64,000 bases of DNA, from NCBI GenBank assembly GCA_900473745.1, contig UCMW01000011.1, positions 1-64,000 on the forward strand, given 5' to 3'. Position 1 is the stretch's first letter. Each line of letters starts with the position of its first letter. This DNA comes from Hyphomicrobiales bacterium (GTDB taxonomy: Bacteria > Pseudomonadota > Alphaproteobacteria > Rhizobiales > Rhizobiaceae). The notes beneath the pieces are model-generated. The model saw only the letters and a program-made list of their open reading frames with translations. It did not search any database and had not been told where the DNA came from. Below, piece after piece: positions 8,051-17,713 of this stretch. The position numbers were made by a program, and so were the translations under genes.

Positions 8051-10504
8051 CTAGAACAGGCCGCCGGAACCCGAGGTCACGGCCTGGTTCGCCTGGGGCG
8101 AGTCACGCAGGATCTCCTCAGGCGGTGCATAACCGTCCATGCCGATGATCGACAGCGTGTCGGCCGGGCCGGTGCCGGGCTTGAAGGCTTCCATGATCGT
8201 GTCCGGCTCGCCTTCGAGGGCGAACATGCCGGTGGTGCGGTTGACTGCGATGAAGCTCATACCCTCGGGCACGAAGAACTTGCCGGGTGGCGTGTTGGCG
8301 GTCGCCATCTGCATGAAGTCGTTGAAGACGGGGGCTGCCAGCGAGCCACCGGTCGAGCCGCGCCCAAGCGGAGCCGGCTGGTCGAAGCCGATATAGACGC
8401 CGGCGACGAGATCCGGCGTGTAGCCGACGAACCAAGCGTCCTTTTCGTCGTTCGACGTGCCCGTCTTGCCGGCGACCGGGCGGTCGAGCTTGATCTTGCC
8501 GGCAGCCGTTCCGCGGGTGACGACACCCTCCATCATCGAGGTGATCTGATAGGCGGTCATGGGATCGAGGACCTGATCGCGATTGTCGACGACGGTTGGC
8601 TCCTCCTGGCCGGAATAGCGTTCGGCGTTGCAGGTCTCGCAGATCCGGTCCTCGTGGCGGAAAATGGTCTTGCCGTGGCGATCCTGGATACGGTCGATCA
8701 GGGTCGGCTTGATCTGCTTGCCGCCATTGGCGAAGACGGCGTAAGCCGAGACCATGCGCATGACGGTGGTTTCACCAGAGCCCAGCGACATGGCGAGAAC
8801 CGGGTTCATCTTCTCGTAGATGCCGAAGCGTTCGGCATATTCGGCGACGAGGTTCATGCCCATGTCGTTGGCAAGGCGCACCGTCATCAGGTTGCGCGAC
8901 TTCTCGATACCGAGACGTAGCGTCTGGGGACCGGCGGAGCCGCCACCATAGTTCTGCGGGCGCCAGACCTGGCCACCCGAGACGAATTCGACCGGGGCGT
9001 CCATGATGACGGATGCCGGGGTGTATCCGGTGTCGAGAGCTGCGGCGTAGACGAAGGGCTTGAACGAGGAACCCGGCTGGCGCATGGCCTGGGTGGCGCG
9101 GTTGAATTCGGATTGGGCATAGGAGAAGCCGCCGGCAAGTGCGAGCACGCGGCCGGTATGCGGGTCCATGGCAACGAGGCCGCCCTGTACCTTGGGCGGC
9201 TGACGCAGACGATAGGAACTCGCGCCTTCTTCCAGGGCCTCGACATAAACCACGTCGCCAGGCGTCAGCACACCTTCAGGTGACTTCGTCGACTTGCGGT
9301 CACCGGTTGCCGAGCGATAGGCCCATTCCATGTCATCGGGTGCAATCCGGCCGCGGACGCGTTCCGCGACGACCTTGCCGCCACCTTCCTTGGCTGGCTG
9401 CAGGCCGATGTCGACGCCGTCGGACGTCACATCGAGCACGACTGCGACCTTCCATTCCGGCACATCCGCCAGTGCAGGGATCTCTGCGAGCGGAACACCC
9501 CAGTCGCCTTCGAGCGGGATCTGCTTGATCGGACCGCGGAAGCCACGGCGCTGATCATAGGTCAGAAGCGCCGACTGCAGGGCCTTTCGGGCTGCGATCT
9601 GCATCTGCGGATCGAGCGAGGTGCGGACCGACAGGCCACCTTCATAGAGAGACTTGTCGCCATACTTCTCGATGATCTGGCGGCGGACTTCCTCGGCGAA
9701 ATAGTCGGAGGCAAAGAGAGACGAACCAGAGCGGCGCAGATTGACGCCGAGCGGCTGCTTCTTGGCATCCTCACCCTCTTCGCGGGCGACGAAGCCGTTT
9801 TCGACCATGCGGTCAATGACCCAATTGCGCCGCTCGAGCGCTGCCTCGGTATGGCGGAACGGATGATAGTTGTTCGGCCCCTTGGGCAGGGCCGCGAGAT
9901 AGGCCGTTTCGGCGACCGTGAGTTCGGTCACCGACTTGTCGAAATAGGTCAGTGCCGCACCGGCGATGCCATAGGCGTTCAGACCGAAGAAGATCTCATT
10001 GAGGTAAAGCTCGAGGATCTTGTCCTTGGAATAGGCCTGCTCGATGCGGAAGGAGAGGATCGCTTCCTTGATCTTTCGATCGATGGTCTGGTCAGACGAG
10101 AGAAGGAAGTTCTTCGCCACCTGCTGGGTGATCGTCGAGGCACCGACCGGACGTCGGCCGGAGCCGAGGTTCTGGACGTTGACCAGGATGGCGCGGCCGA
10201 GACCGTAGACGTCCACACCGGGGTGGTTGTAGAAATTCTTGTCTTCGGCCGAGAGGAAGGCTGCCTTAACGCGGTCCGGGATTGCCTGGATCGGCAGGAA
10301 GAGGCGGCGCTCACGGGCATATTCCGCGACCAACGCGCCGTTGCCGGCATGGATGCGGGTCGTGACCGGCGGCGAGTAGCTCGCCAGAACCTCATAGTTG
10401 GGCAGGTCCTTAGTTACCCCCATCAGATAGACGGCGACGACGGCTGCGACGCCGAGCGCCAGCACGGACGCCAATCCGAAGAGATATCCAATCAGTCTGA
10501 TCAT
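8051..10504 (-). CDS. mrcA: Penicillin-binding protein 1A (bifunctional transglycosylase/transpeptidase)
   Basis: An 817-residue class A PBP that polymerises and cross-links peptidoglycan at the outer face of the inner membrane. Residues 5-29 form the membrane anchor. The glycosyltransferase 51 domain carries SAEDKNFYNHPGVD (85-98, catalytic E87) and STITQQVAKN (123-132). An OB-like linker of the PBP1A type follows. The transpeptidase has the SxxK serine in GSSFKPF near residue 478 and the KTG box in GKTGTSND near residue 680. The length and the linker favour PBP1A over PBP1C. The amidase gene lies upstream in the same direction, so two cell-wall enzymes are neighbours. Confidence 0.93.
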   Translation of the reverse strand: MIRLIGYLFGLASVLALGVAAVVAVYLMGVTKDLPNYEVLASYSPPVTTRIHAGNGALVAEYARERRLFLPIQAIPDRVKAAFLSAEDKNFYNHPGVDVYGLGRAILVNVQNLGSGRRPVGASTITQQVAKNFLLSSDQTIDRKIKEAILSFRIEQAYSKDKILELYLNEIFFGLNAYGIAGAALTYFDKSVTELTVAETAYLAALPKGPNNYHPFRHTEAALERRNWVIDRMVENGFVAREEGEDAKKQPLGVNLRRSGSSLFASDYFAEEVRRQIIEKYGDKSLYEGGLSVRTSLDPQMQIAARKALQSALLTYDQRRGFRGPIKQIPLEGDWGVPLAEIPALADVPEWKVAVVLDVTSDGVDIGLQPAKEGGGKVVAERVRGRIAPDDMEWAYRSATGDRKSTKSPEGVLTPGDVVYVEALEEGASSYRLRQPPKVQGGLVAMDPHTGRVLALAGGFSYAQSEFNRATQAMRQPGSSFKPFVYAAALDTGYTPASVIMDAPVEFVSGGQVWRPQNYGGGSAGPQTLRLGIEKSRNLMTVRLANDMGMNLVAEYAERFGIYEKMNPVLAMSLGSGETTVMRMVSAYAVFANGGKQIKPTLIDRIQDRHGKTIFRHEDRICETCNAERYSGQEEPTVVDNRDQVLDPMTAYQITSMMEGVVTRGTAAGKIKLDRPVAGKTGTSNDEKDAWFVGYTPDLVAGVYIGFDQPAPLGRGSTGGSLAAPVFNDFMQMATANTPPGKFFVPEGMSFIAVNRTTGMFALEGEPDTIMEAFKPGTGPADTLSIIGMDGYAPPEEILRDSPQANQAVTSGSGGLF

Positions 10505-10740
10505 GTTTCCGCTACCGGCTCTGCTTCAGGTTTCGCGCGCCGCGACGAGCTTCGCACACCCTGTGGCGTTTTGCACGTCATGCCCTGGATGGCAAGACGT
10601 GCCGATTTCCTGCACAGGCGCGGCGATTCGACAATGGTCCGGCTTGTGCGATTTCCCCGAGTAACGGGCACAATGTGAGGAAAATAGGGCCGTTAGCGCT
10701 TGAAGCGCGGCGCGGTCACAGCTTCCTGAAGGGGTGTGGC

Positions 10741-12024
10741 CTAGCCGCCATTGGCGAATTGCGGTTGCCGATAGTTCTTGATCGCCTCGACGAGCAGGCC
10801 CGCCACCTTCTCCCGCCAGACAGGGTCGAGCAGCAGCTTCTCGTCTTCCTTGTTGGACAGGAAGCCGAGCTCCAGCAGGACTGACGGCACATCAGGCGCC
10901 TGGAGGACGCGGAAGCCGGCGTGACGGTGGGGATTGTTGATGAGCGAGATCTGCCCCTCGAAGGAGCCGACCACGGCCTGAGCCATGGCGATGGAGAAGG
11001 CCTGCGTCTCCCGCCGGGTGAGATCGAGCAGGATGTCGCCGACCTCCGGCTCGGTCTCGGTCGGCAGTTCGACGCCGCCGATCGTATCGGAGAAGTTTTC
11101 ACGCTCGGCGAGCTGGGCGGCCATGTGGTCGGATGCCCTGTCGGAGATCGTATAGACGGTCGCACCCCGGATATCGGCCTGGCGCAGGGTATCGGCATGG
11201 AGCGAGATCAGCAGGTCGGCGCCCTTCTGGCGGGCGATCAGTACGCGCTCGGACAGCGACAGGAACTTGTCCGTGTCGCGCGTCATCACGGCGCGAATGC
11301 CCGGCAGATCCGCGAGTTTCTCGTTGAGGATCTTGGCGAAGGCGAGCGTGATGTCCTTTTCGGACGTCTTGGTGGACGCACCCGTGGCGCCAGCATCGAT
11401 GCCACCATGTCCGGCATCGATCGCGATGACGAAATCGTCAGCGGCGGCTGCAGCAACCGGGACCGTCGCGGTGGTGGCGGCGTCGGTCTGCGGGGCCGCC
11501 CAGGCCTGGCCGGAGACGAGGGCCGCAAATTCCTGCTCCGGTACGAGTTCGGCATCGAGGACCAGACGATAGCCATTGCCGTCTTCATTGGGCCTGATGT
11601 CCGCCATGGCGAGCCGCGCAGGACGAGCGGCCGTCAGGACAAGCCTGGCCGAGGTCGCATCCATCGAGCCGTAGCGGATGTCGCTGAACAGGCCAGTGGC
11701 TTTCAGGTCGGCCTCGGCAAATGCAAAGGCAGTCGCCGGCAGATCGATGACGATGCGATCGGGATTGGCGATGTAGCGGGTCTCAATAACAGGTGCGCGA
11801 TCGAAATCGAGGACGATGCGAGTCCGCGCTTCGTCACCGGCAATGCGAGCTGCGAAGGCGACCAGTCGTTCGGATGGACTGTCGGCGGTGACCGCTTGAG
11901 CGACACCGGGGGCAAGGAACAGAAGCATCAGGGACACGGGACCCGCCAACAGGGCGAACGCCAGAACGATTCGGCACGAGAGCGCGCATTTTCGCCCCGC
12001 CGACAACGCCAAAGCTCTTCTCAA
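10741..12024 (-). CDS. amiC: Periplasmic N-acetylmuramoyl-L-alanine amidase (AmiC type)
   Basis: A 427-residue zinc amidase that cleaves the amide between muramic acid and the stem peptide, mainly to split daughter cells. It has a long signal region (to about residue 45), an AMIN localisation domain (about 52-160), an Ala-rich linker (about 178-197) and an Amidase_3 catalytic domain with IDAGHGGIDAG, a central SLHAD and the C-terminal ELGFLSN, which supply the zinc and catalytic residues. The start used is TTG at 12024 after AGGA, but spacing is tight, and a later in-frame TTG is possible. It lies upstream of mrcA in the same direction. Confidence 0.88.
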   Translation of the reverse strand: MRRALALSAGRKCALSCRIVLAFALLAGPVSLMLLFLAPGVAQAVTADSPSERLVAFAARIAGDEARTRIVLDFDRAPVIETRYIANPDRIVIDLPATAFAFAEADLKATGLFSDIRYGSMDATSARLVLTAARPARLAMADIRPNEDGNGYRLVLDAELVPEQEFAALVSGQAWAAPQTDAATTATVPVAAAAADDFVIAIDAGHGGIDAGATGASTKTSEKDITLAFAKILNEKLADLPGIRAVMTRDTDKFLSLSERVLIARQKGADLLISLHADTLRQADIRGATVYTISDRASDHMAAQLAERENFSDTIGGVELPTETEPEVGDILLDLTRRETQAFSIAMAQAVVGSFEGQISLINNPHRHAGFRVLQAPDVPSVLLELGFLSNKEDEKLLLDPVWREKVAGLLVEAIKNYRQPQFANGG

Positions 12025-12700
12025 ATCCTGCCCCCGTCATGACCGCGACACAACTGTGACACAAATCACAAGCCGCACATCGCGCCAATTTCTCAGATTG
12101 TCCGCCGCATGCCTCGCCGTGTCGGCCCGATGACTGTCAAAATTGCGGTTCGAAACCGCTTTTCCCATCGGAATCGCACAGAATGAGGCAACTCCCCTAA
12201 TCGACTGCCATTATGGCATAAATCCGTTTGCTCTTGCTATTGTGACGTAGAAAACATACAAGGCACACGAGGGATAAAAGTGCAAACGGGATAGAGTTTC
12301 CGCCCACGGCTGCCAACCTCAGATAATGGAATTGGCGCCTGATCAACCGGATACTCATCTGCCGTCGCCGCATTTTTTCCTGAAACTGGTTCAACACGCC
12401 GACACGGTCGGCAATACATCGGTGGCTCCCCACCAACAGCTCTTTACCGAGCATTCATCGGATCCCGAGGGGTCCATATCATTGTCGTTGACGTACGGTA
12501 TTTGATGTCTTTGCAGCAGGTTGACATGACCAGGAACGGACCGGGATCGGAAAGAGCCCCGTTGTTCGTCCGTATGTTGCAAACCCGGTCTCCCGTGCGT
12601 CCACATCTATATCCGGCGCACAGTCCGCTAGGTTCCAGCCGCTTTAAAGTACAGCGCGCGGGTGGACCACCGACCGAGGGCGCCGAGGAGCACAGCTTAA
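12025..12700. other. Divergent spacer amiC/rne, probable long rne leader
   Basis: 676 bases with no gene I can support; an 85-codon minus-strand frame (12197-12454) has no recognisable family. GCGGTT-CGA-AACCGC at 12145-12159 is a perfect 6-bp hairpin followed by TTTT. Long leaders that mediate RNase E autoregulation are known for rne in enterobacteria, and the distance here suggests the same arrangement, but I could not fix a promoter. The ATG at 12701 is preceded by GAGGAG at 12687-12692. Confidence 0.45.
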
Positions 12701-15616
12701 ATGGCAGACAAAATGCTGATCGACGCGTCTCACGAGGAAGAGACGCGCGTTGTCGTTGTTCGCGGTAACCGTATTGAAGAATTCGACTTCGAATCCCAAC
12801 ACAAGAAACAGATCCGCGGCAATATCTATCTGGCAAAGGTAACGCGGGTAGAACCCTCGCTACAGGCCGCTTTCGTCGATTACGGCGGCAACCGCCACGG
12901 CTTCCTGGCCTTCGCCGAAATTCACCCCGACTACTACCAGATTCCGCTCGCCGACCGTCAGGCGCTGCTTCGTGCAGAAGCCGAAGAGCACCGCAAGGAA
13001 AACGACGTCGAAGGCGACGAGATCATGAGCAATGATCCTGCCCAGCAGGATCAGCCGGATGTCGGCATCAACACCACCTCATCCGTTGCATCGGCGATCG
13101 TCGATGACGTGGCCGCCGAACTTGCGGCCGAAGCCGACGCAGATGTTGCAGCAGCCGCCACTGTCGAGGAAGAGCCAGCAGCCGAAGAGCCCGCGGCCAA
13201 GGCCAAGCCGAAGCGTGTCCGCAAGCCGCGCGCCAAAAAGGCCGCCGCCGAGGAGACCACTGCCGAAGAAGGCAGCGAAGGTTCAAACAATGCCGAAGGC
13301 GGCACGATCGCGGCCATGGTCGACATGGACGAGATTTCCGAAGAAGCCGGCGGACGCCGGGGCGGCCGTCGCGACGATGACGATGGCGACGACGATGACG
13401 ACGATGGTCACATCGAGGAAAAGGAAGAGATCGAATCCGTCGGCGCCGAAGACGCCATGGAAGAGGTTCCGGATCGCGTCATCCGCAAGCCGCGCAAGCA
13501 GTACCGCATTCAGGAAGTGATCAAGCGCCGGCAGATTCTGCTGGTGCAGGTCGCCAAGGAAGAGCGCGGCAACAAGGGCGCGGCACTCACGACCTATCTG
13601 TCGCTGGCCGGCCGTTACTCGGTTTTGATGCCGAACACAGCACGTGGCGGCGGCATTTCCCGCAAGATCACCCAGCCGACCGACCGCAAGCGTCTCAAGG
13701 AAATCGCTCGCGGCCTCGAAGTGCCGCAAGGCATGGGCGTAATCCTGCGCACTGCCGGTGCCAACCGCACCAAGGTCGAGATCAAGCGCGACTTCGAATA
13801 TCTGATGCGCCTGTGGGAGAATGTCCGCACGCTGACGCTCGCTTCGACTGCGCCTTGCCTGGTCTATGAAGAAGGTTCGCTGATCAAGCGTTCGATCCGC
13901 GACCTCTACAACAAGGACATTTCCGAGATCATCGTCTCGGGCGAAGAAGGCTATCGCGAAGCGAAAGACTTCATGAAGATGCTGATGCCGAGCCATGCCA
14001 AGGTGGTTCAGCCCTATCGCGACCTGCATCCAATCTTCGCGCGCTCGGGCATCGAAGCCCAGCTCGACAAGATGCTGCAGCCGCAGGTGACGCTGAAGTC
14101 CGGTGGTTACATCATCATCAACCAGACCGAAGCGCTCGTTTCCATCGACGTCAACTCGGGTCGCTCGACCCGCGAATATTCGATTGAGGACACGGCTCTC
14201 CAGACGAACCTGGAGGCCGCCGAGGAAGTCGCCCGCCAGCTGCGTCTGCGCGACCTCGCCGGCCTGATCGTCATCGACTTCATCGACATGGAAGAAAAGC
14301 GCAACAACCGCGCTGTCGAGAAGAAGCTGAAGGATTGCCTGAAGAACGACCGCGCCCGCATCCAGGTCGGCCGGATCTCGCATTTCGGCCTGCTCGAAAT
14401 GTCGCGCCAGCGCATTCGCGCTTCGGTGCTGGAATCGACGACGCAGGTCTGCCCGCATTGCGCAGGCACCGGCCTCATCCGCTCGCAGTCTTCCGTTGCC
14501 CTGCATGTTCTGCGCGGCATCGAGGAGTTCCTGCTGAAGGCGACGACGCACGACATCATCGTGCACACGACGCCTGAGACGGCGCTTTACCTCCTCAACC
14601 AGAAGCGGGACACGATCGTTGATTACGAAGGCCGCTTCGGCGTCTCGATCGTCATCGACGGCGGCATGCCGGCCCAGCATGGCGGCTCGCAGCACTTCAC
14701 CATCGAGCGCGGCGAACCCGTCGAGAACCCGGTGAAGATCGAGAGCCTGATGTCGCTCCTCCCCGAGATCGAGGAAGAAGACGACTACGTTCCGGAGCCG
14801 GAAGAGGAAGACGAGGAAGAAATCGTCGTCGTCGCCGCCAAGGCCGAGAGCGCACCGCAGCCGGCGCGCGCCGACAGCGAAGAAGGCAATCGCAAGCGCA
14901 AGCGCCGCCGTCGTCGTCGTGGCAAGAATGGCCAGAACGGCAATGGCACCCATGCCGATGCCCAGAGTGGTGACAACGGCGCCGACCTCGATGACGAGGA
15001 TGGTGACGAGGGCGAGGACGATGCCGACGAAAGCAATGGCGAAATTCGCGCCGTCGAGGTCGACGGTGACGGCAATGGCGACGACGCCCAGAAGCGCAAG
15101 CGCCGCCGTCGCGGCAAGCGCGGTGGCCGTCGCAACCGTCCGGGCGAAGAAGGCTCGCTGGAAACTTCCGACGATAACGACGACAATGGTGACGGCGATG
15201 ATGCCGAAGACCAGTCGGACGACGCCGTAGCCGCAGAAGCCGTCGAGGCAGTTGTCGCCGACGTCGTCGTGGAGGCTCCGGAAGCAGACAAGCCGAAGCC
15301 GCGCCGCACACGCAAGGCAAAGTCTACCGCAGAGCCTGAAGCTGTGGCCGAGGTGGCACCTGCCGCTGTCGTCGCAGCGCCGGAGGCACCTGTCGCCGAG
15401 ACCGTCGTCGAGGAAGCACCGGTTGCCGCACCCGCTCCGGTCGTAGCACCGGCCCCTGCCGCGGCTGCCGAAGAAGCAAAGCCGGCCCGCGCCAACCGCG
15501 AATCCAACGTGGCGTCGTCCGAGCCGGTCGTGACTTCGGTCAAGGCCACGGAAGACAGCACCGATGCCAAGCCCAAGAAGGGCGGCTGGTGGCAGAAGCG
15601 CGGTGGTTTCTTCTGA
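12701..15616 (+). CDS. rne: Ribonuclease E
   Basis: A 971-residue endoribonuclease E, the scaffold of the RNA degradosome. The S1 RNA-binding domain starts at about residue 38 (GNIYLAKVTRVEPSLQAAF). It is split by a highly acidic, Ala/Glu/Lys-rich insertion of about 165 residues (about 92-258) and resumes at YRIQEVIKRRQ. The catalytic magnesium ligands lie in VSIDVNSGR (near 481) and VIDFIDMEE (near 524), and the zinc-link cysteines in CPHCAGTG (near 584). After residue 690 the protein is disordered, alternating acidic stretches with Arg-rich blocks (KRKRRRRRR), and ends in an Ala/Pro-rich tail plus GGWWQKRGGFF, the probable partner-binding region. A strong terminator follows. Confidence 0.95.
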   Translation: MADKMLIDASHEEETRVVVVRGNRIEEFDFESQHKKQIRGNIYLAKVTRVEPSLQAAFVDYGGNRHGFLAFAEIHPDYYQIPLADRQALLRAEAEEHRKENDVEGDEIMSNDPAQQDQPDVGINTTSSVASAIVDDVAAELAAEADADVAAAATVEEEPAAEEPAAKAKPKRVRKPRAKKAAAEETTAEEGSEGSNNAEGGTIAAMVDMDEISEEAGGRRGGRRDDDDGDDDDDDGHIEEKEEIESVGAEDAMEEVPDRVIRKPRKQYRIQEVIKRRQILLVQVAKEERGNKGAALTTYLSLAGRYSVLMPNTARGGGISRKITQPTDRKRLKEIARGLEVPQGMGVILRTAGANRTKVEIKRDFEYLMRLWENVRTLTLASTAPCLVYEEGSLIKRSIRDLYNKDISEIIVSGEEGYREAKDFMKMLMPSHAKVVQPYRDLHPIFARSGIEAQLDKMLQPQVTLKSGGYIIINQTEALVSIDVNSGRSTREYSIEDTALQTNLEAAEEVARQLRLRDLAGLIVIDFIDMEEKRNNRAVEKKLKDCLKNDRARIQVGRISHFGLLEMSRQRIRASVLESTTQVCPHCAGTGLIRSQSSVALHVLRGIEEFLLKATTHDIIVHTTPETALYLLNQKRDTIVDYEGRFGVSIVIDGGMPAQHGGSQHFTIERGEPVENPVKIESLMSLLPEIEEEDDYVPEPEEEDEEEIVVVAAKAESAPQPARADSEEGNRKRKRRRRRRGKNGQNGNGTHADAQSGDNGADLDDEDGDEGEDDADESNGEIRAVEVDGDGNGDDAQKRKRRRRGKRGGRRNRPGEEGSLETSDDNDDNGDGDDAEDQSDDAVAAEAVEAVVADVVVEAPEADKPKPRRTRKAKSTAEPEAVAEVAPAAVVAAPEAPVAETVVEEAPVAAPAPVVAPAPAAAAEEAKPARANRESNVASSEPVVTSVKATEDSTDAKPKKGGWWQKRGGFF

Positions 15617-15641
15617 GACCCGCGCGGTTGTGATTGAATAC

Positions 15642-15671
15642 AAAAAGGGCTCCTAACGGGGCCCTTTTTTT
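15642..15671 (+). terminator. Intrinsic terminator of rne
   Basis: AAAAAGGGCTCC pairs with GGGGCCCTTTTT around a TAAC loop, with one T-G pair, and ends in seven T. It starts 26 bases after the rne stop. Confidence 0.92.
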
Positions 15672-15690
15672 GCCTCCCGGACCCGGCCGA

Positions 15691-16248
15691 TCAGCCGCGG
15701 GGACGTGCGCGTTTCATCACCGATGTCGGACCACCGGCGAAGGTGGAGTCATAGGCGTGGGCATAGCCGCATTTCTCTGCCACGCGGATCGATGCAGCGT
15801 GTTCCGGTGCCAGAATACAGAGCGTGTGGTCATGAGGATTGTGTGCGTCCATCCAGGCAAGGGCGGCCAGCATGACTTCGGTCGCGAGGCCGCGTCCATG
15901 GGCGGATGATACGAGTGCCCAGCCGGATTCGGGTTCTGGCCCGAGCGGCGGGTCCATGTCGCGACGGAAATCGGCGAAGCCTGCTTCGCCCATATAGTGG
16001 CCACTCTCCCTGCCCTCGATCACCCAGTAGCCGAAGCCGAGTGCGTGCCAATGGCCGATATAGCGGAGAAGCCGCGACCAGGTTTCGCTTGCGGTCGAGG
16101 GGCGGCCGGTGATGTGGCGATAGATGGCCTCATCCTGCCACATGGCGACCATCGGCTCGAAATCTTCGACACGGTGGGCCCGCAGGCGTGTGCGCTCGGT
16201 CAGAATGTCCGGCGCCGCGACGAGCGCGCTGAGCCGATTGATTGTCAT
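15691..16248 (-). CDS. GNAT-family N-acetyltransferase (RimJ/RimL-like)
   Basis: A 185-residue acetyl-CoA-dependent acetyltransferase. It has the RimJ/RimL-type start (ILTERTRLRAH) and the acetyl-CoA loop in HGRGLATEV, followed by AASIRVAEKCGY, the motif-B helix typical of this subgroup. The substrate (protein N-terminus, sugar or small amine) cannot be read from sequence. I chose the ATG at 16248 because GGAGAG precedes it by 6 bases; a longer in-frame start at 16386 would overlap the aminotransferase gene. It follows that gene in the same direction after about 116 bases. Confidence 0.82.
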   Translation of the reverse strand: MTINRLSALVAAPDILTERTRLRAHRVEDFEPMVAMWQDEAIYRHITGRPSTASETWSRLLRYIGHWHALGFGYWVIEGRESGHYMGEAGFADFRRDMDPPLGPEPESGWALVSSAHGRGLATEVMLAALAWMDAHNPHDHTLCILAPEHAASIRVAEKCGYAHAYDSTFAGGPTSVMKRARPRG

Positions 16249-16364
16249 ATCCGGCTCTCCTCTCCTGTCCAGACCACTAAGCTCAGAGATTGAATCAGCT
16301 GGCTCTCGCTTTGATTCAGCAATGCGCCCGAAGTCCTTGATCGCGAATCCATTTCGCTCAATGC

Positions 16365-17531
16365 CTAAGAGCTTCTTGGCAGCCATGTGTCCAGCCGGTC
16401 GGTTGCCTCGACCATGTCTGCCATGGTGCCGGCGTAGGACAATCTGAGCGCCAGATGGCCTTCAACAGGATCGAAGTCGCGGCCCGGCGTGACGGCCACG
16501 TCCGTCTCCGCGAGGATGCGTTTGGCAAAGCCCATGCTGTCGTTCGTGAACCGCGTAGCGTCGACATAGGCGTAAAACGCGCCGTCCATAGGCGACAGCA
16601 GCGGCAGACCGATTTGCGGCAGGCGGGCCATCAGGAAATCGCGGTTGGCCCGGCAGGCGGCCTTGTAGTGCTCCAGCTCGTCGGTCGCGCTCAAGGCCGC
16701 GAGCGCTGCGATCTGAGAGAGTTCGGGAGCGGAGATGTAGAGGCTCTGGGCGACGCATTCGACCGGGCGCACCAGCTCTTGCGGCAGGACCATCCAGCCG
16801 ATGCGCCAGCCGGTCATGCAGTAGTATTTGGAGAAAGAGTTGATGATGACGGCATCGTCGCCGATCTCTAGCGCCGTCGCCTCTTCCGAGCCATAGGTCA
16901 GGCCGTGATAGATCTCGTCGGAGATCAGTGTGATGCCTTCCCCCTGGCAATAGTCATAGACGGCCTTCAGCTGCGCCTTGGTCGTCACGGTACCGGTCGG
17001 GTTGGCGGGGCTGGCGAGGAGGACGCCCTTGAGGCGGACACCCGCCTCGGCTTGCGCGCGCTCCAGGCTTTCCGGCGTGAGCGTATAGCCGGTGTCCGGG
17101 CCGACCGCGACCTCGATCACCTTCAAGCCGAGGGCTGAAAGTATGCTTCGATAGGCGGGGTAGCCGGGCCTGGCAATTGCCACGGCGTCGCCGACATCGA
17201 AGAGCGAGAGGAAGGCGAGGTTGAAGCCGGCGGACGAGCCTGTGGTCACGACGATGCGGTTCCAGTCAACGGAGACATTGTGCCGGCGGCGGTACTCCTC
17301 GGCGAGCGCCTGGCGAAGGCCGATCATGCCCAGTGCATCCGTATAGCCGATGCGGCCGCCTTCCAGTGCATTGCGGGCAGCTTGGAGGGCTGCCTGGGGC
17401 GCTGGATGACCGGGCTGGCCGACGGCCATGGAGATGACCGGGCGCCCTTCCTGCCGCCGGCGGGTGGCCTCGGCCAGGATGTCCATGGCGTGGAAGGGTT
17501 CGACGGCACTGCGCTTGGAAATCGAAATCAA
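16365..17531 (-). CDS. Class I/II PLP-dependent aminotransferase
   Basis: A 388-residue fold-type I aminotransferase. Visible features are the AspC-like VGQPGHPAP near residue 38, NPTGTV, the cofactor-binding SDEIYHGL, and the Schiff-base lysine in NSFSKYYCMTGWRIG. These residues bind pyridoxal phosphate, and the enzyme would exchange an amino acid for a 2-oxo acid in the cytosol. The subgroup resembles aspartate/aromatic or MalY/PatB-type enzymes, and the substrate is open. The start is TTG at 17531, six bases after AGGAGC. It is divergent from the DsbA-like gene. Confidence 0.88.
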   Translation of the reverse strand: MISISKRSAVEPFHAMDILAEATRRRQEGRPVISMAVGQPGHPAPQAALQAARNALEGGRIGYTDALGMIGLRQALAEEYRRRHNVSVDWNRIVVTTGSSAGFNLAFLSLFDVGDAVAIARPGYPAYRSILSALGLKVIEVAVGPDTGYTLTPESLERAQAEAGVRLKGVLLASPANPTGTVTTKAQLKAVYDYCQGEGITLISDEIYHGLTYGSEEATALEIGDDAVIINSFSKYYCMTGWRIGWMVLPQELVRPVECVAQSLYISAPELSQIAALAALSATDELEHYKAACRANRDFLMARLPQIGLPLLSPMDGAFYAYVDATRFTNDSMGFAKRILAETDVAVTPGRDFDPVEGHLALRLSYAGTMADMVEATDRLDTWLPRSS

Positions 17532-17713
17532 CTGATAGCTCCTCGGTCACATGCCAGACATTTGCCGCAAAGCGCATGGCATCACAATGGAGAGGCTGGA
17601 CAAGGCAGTGCAAAAAAGCCATTCCGCATGAAAGCATCAGGCTTTAGGCTCGGCGAAAGCCGGCCTGCGGGATAAACGCCCTGTGGTCGAAGACACGACA
17701 GACGGCAGCAAGG

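Noticed and set aside
12197-12454. An 85-codon minus-strand frame upstream of rne
   Set aside because: No ribosome binding site, no family resemblance, odd composition; kept as non-coding spacer.
13283-15643. A 786-codon open frame antisense to rne
   Set aside because: It is the reverse complement of a GC-rich, repetitive coding region; the product is low complexity and has no family signature, while the sense frame is clearly RNase E.
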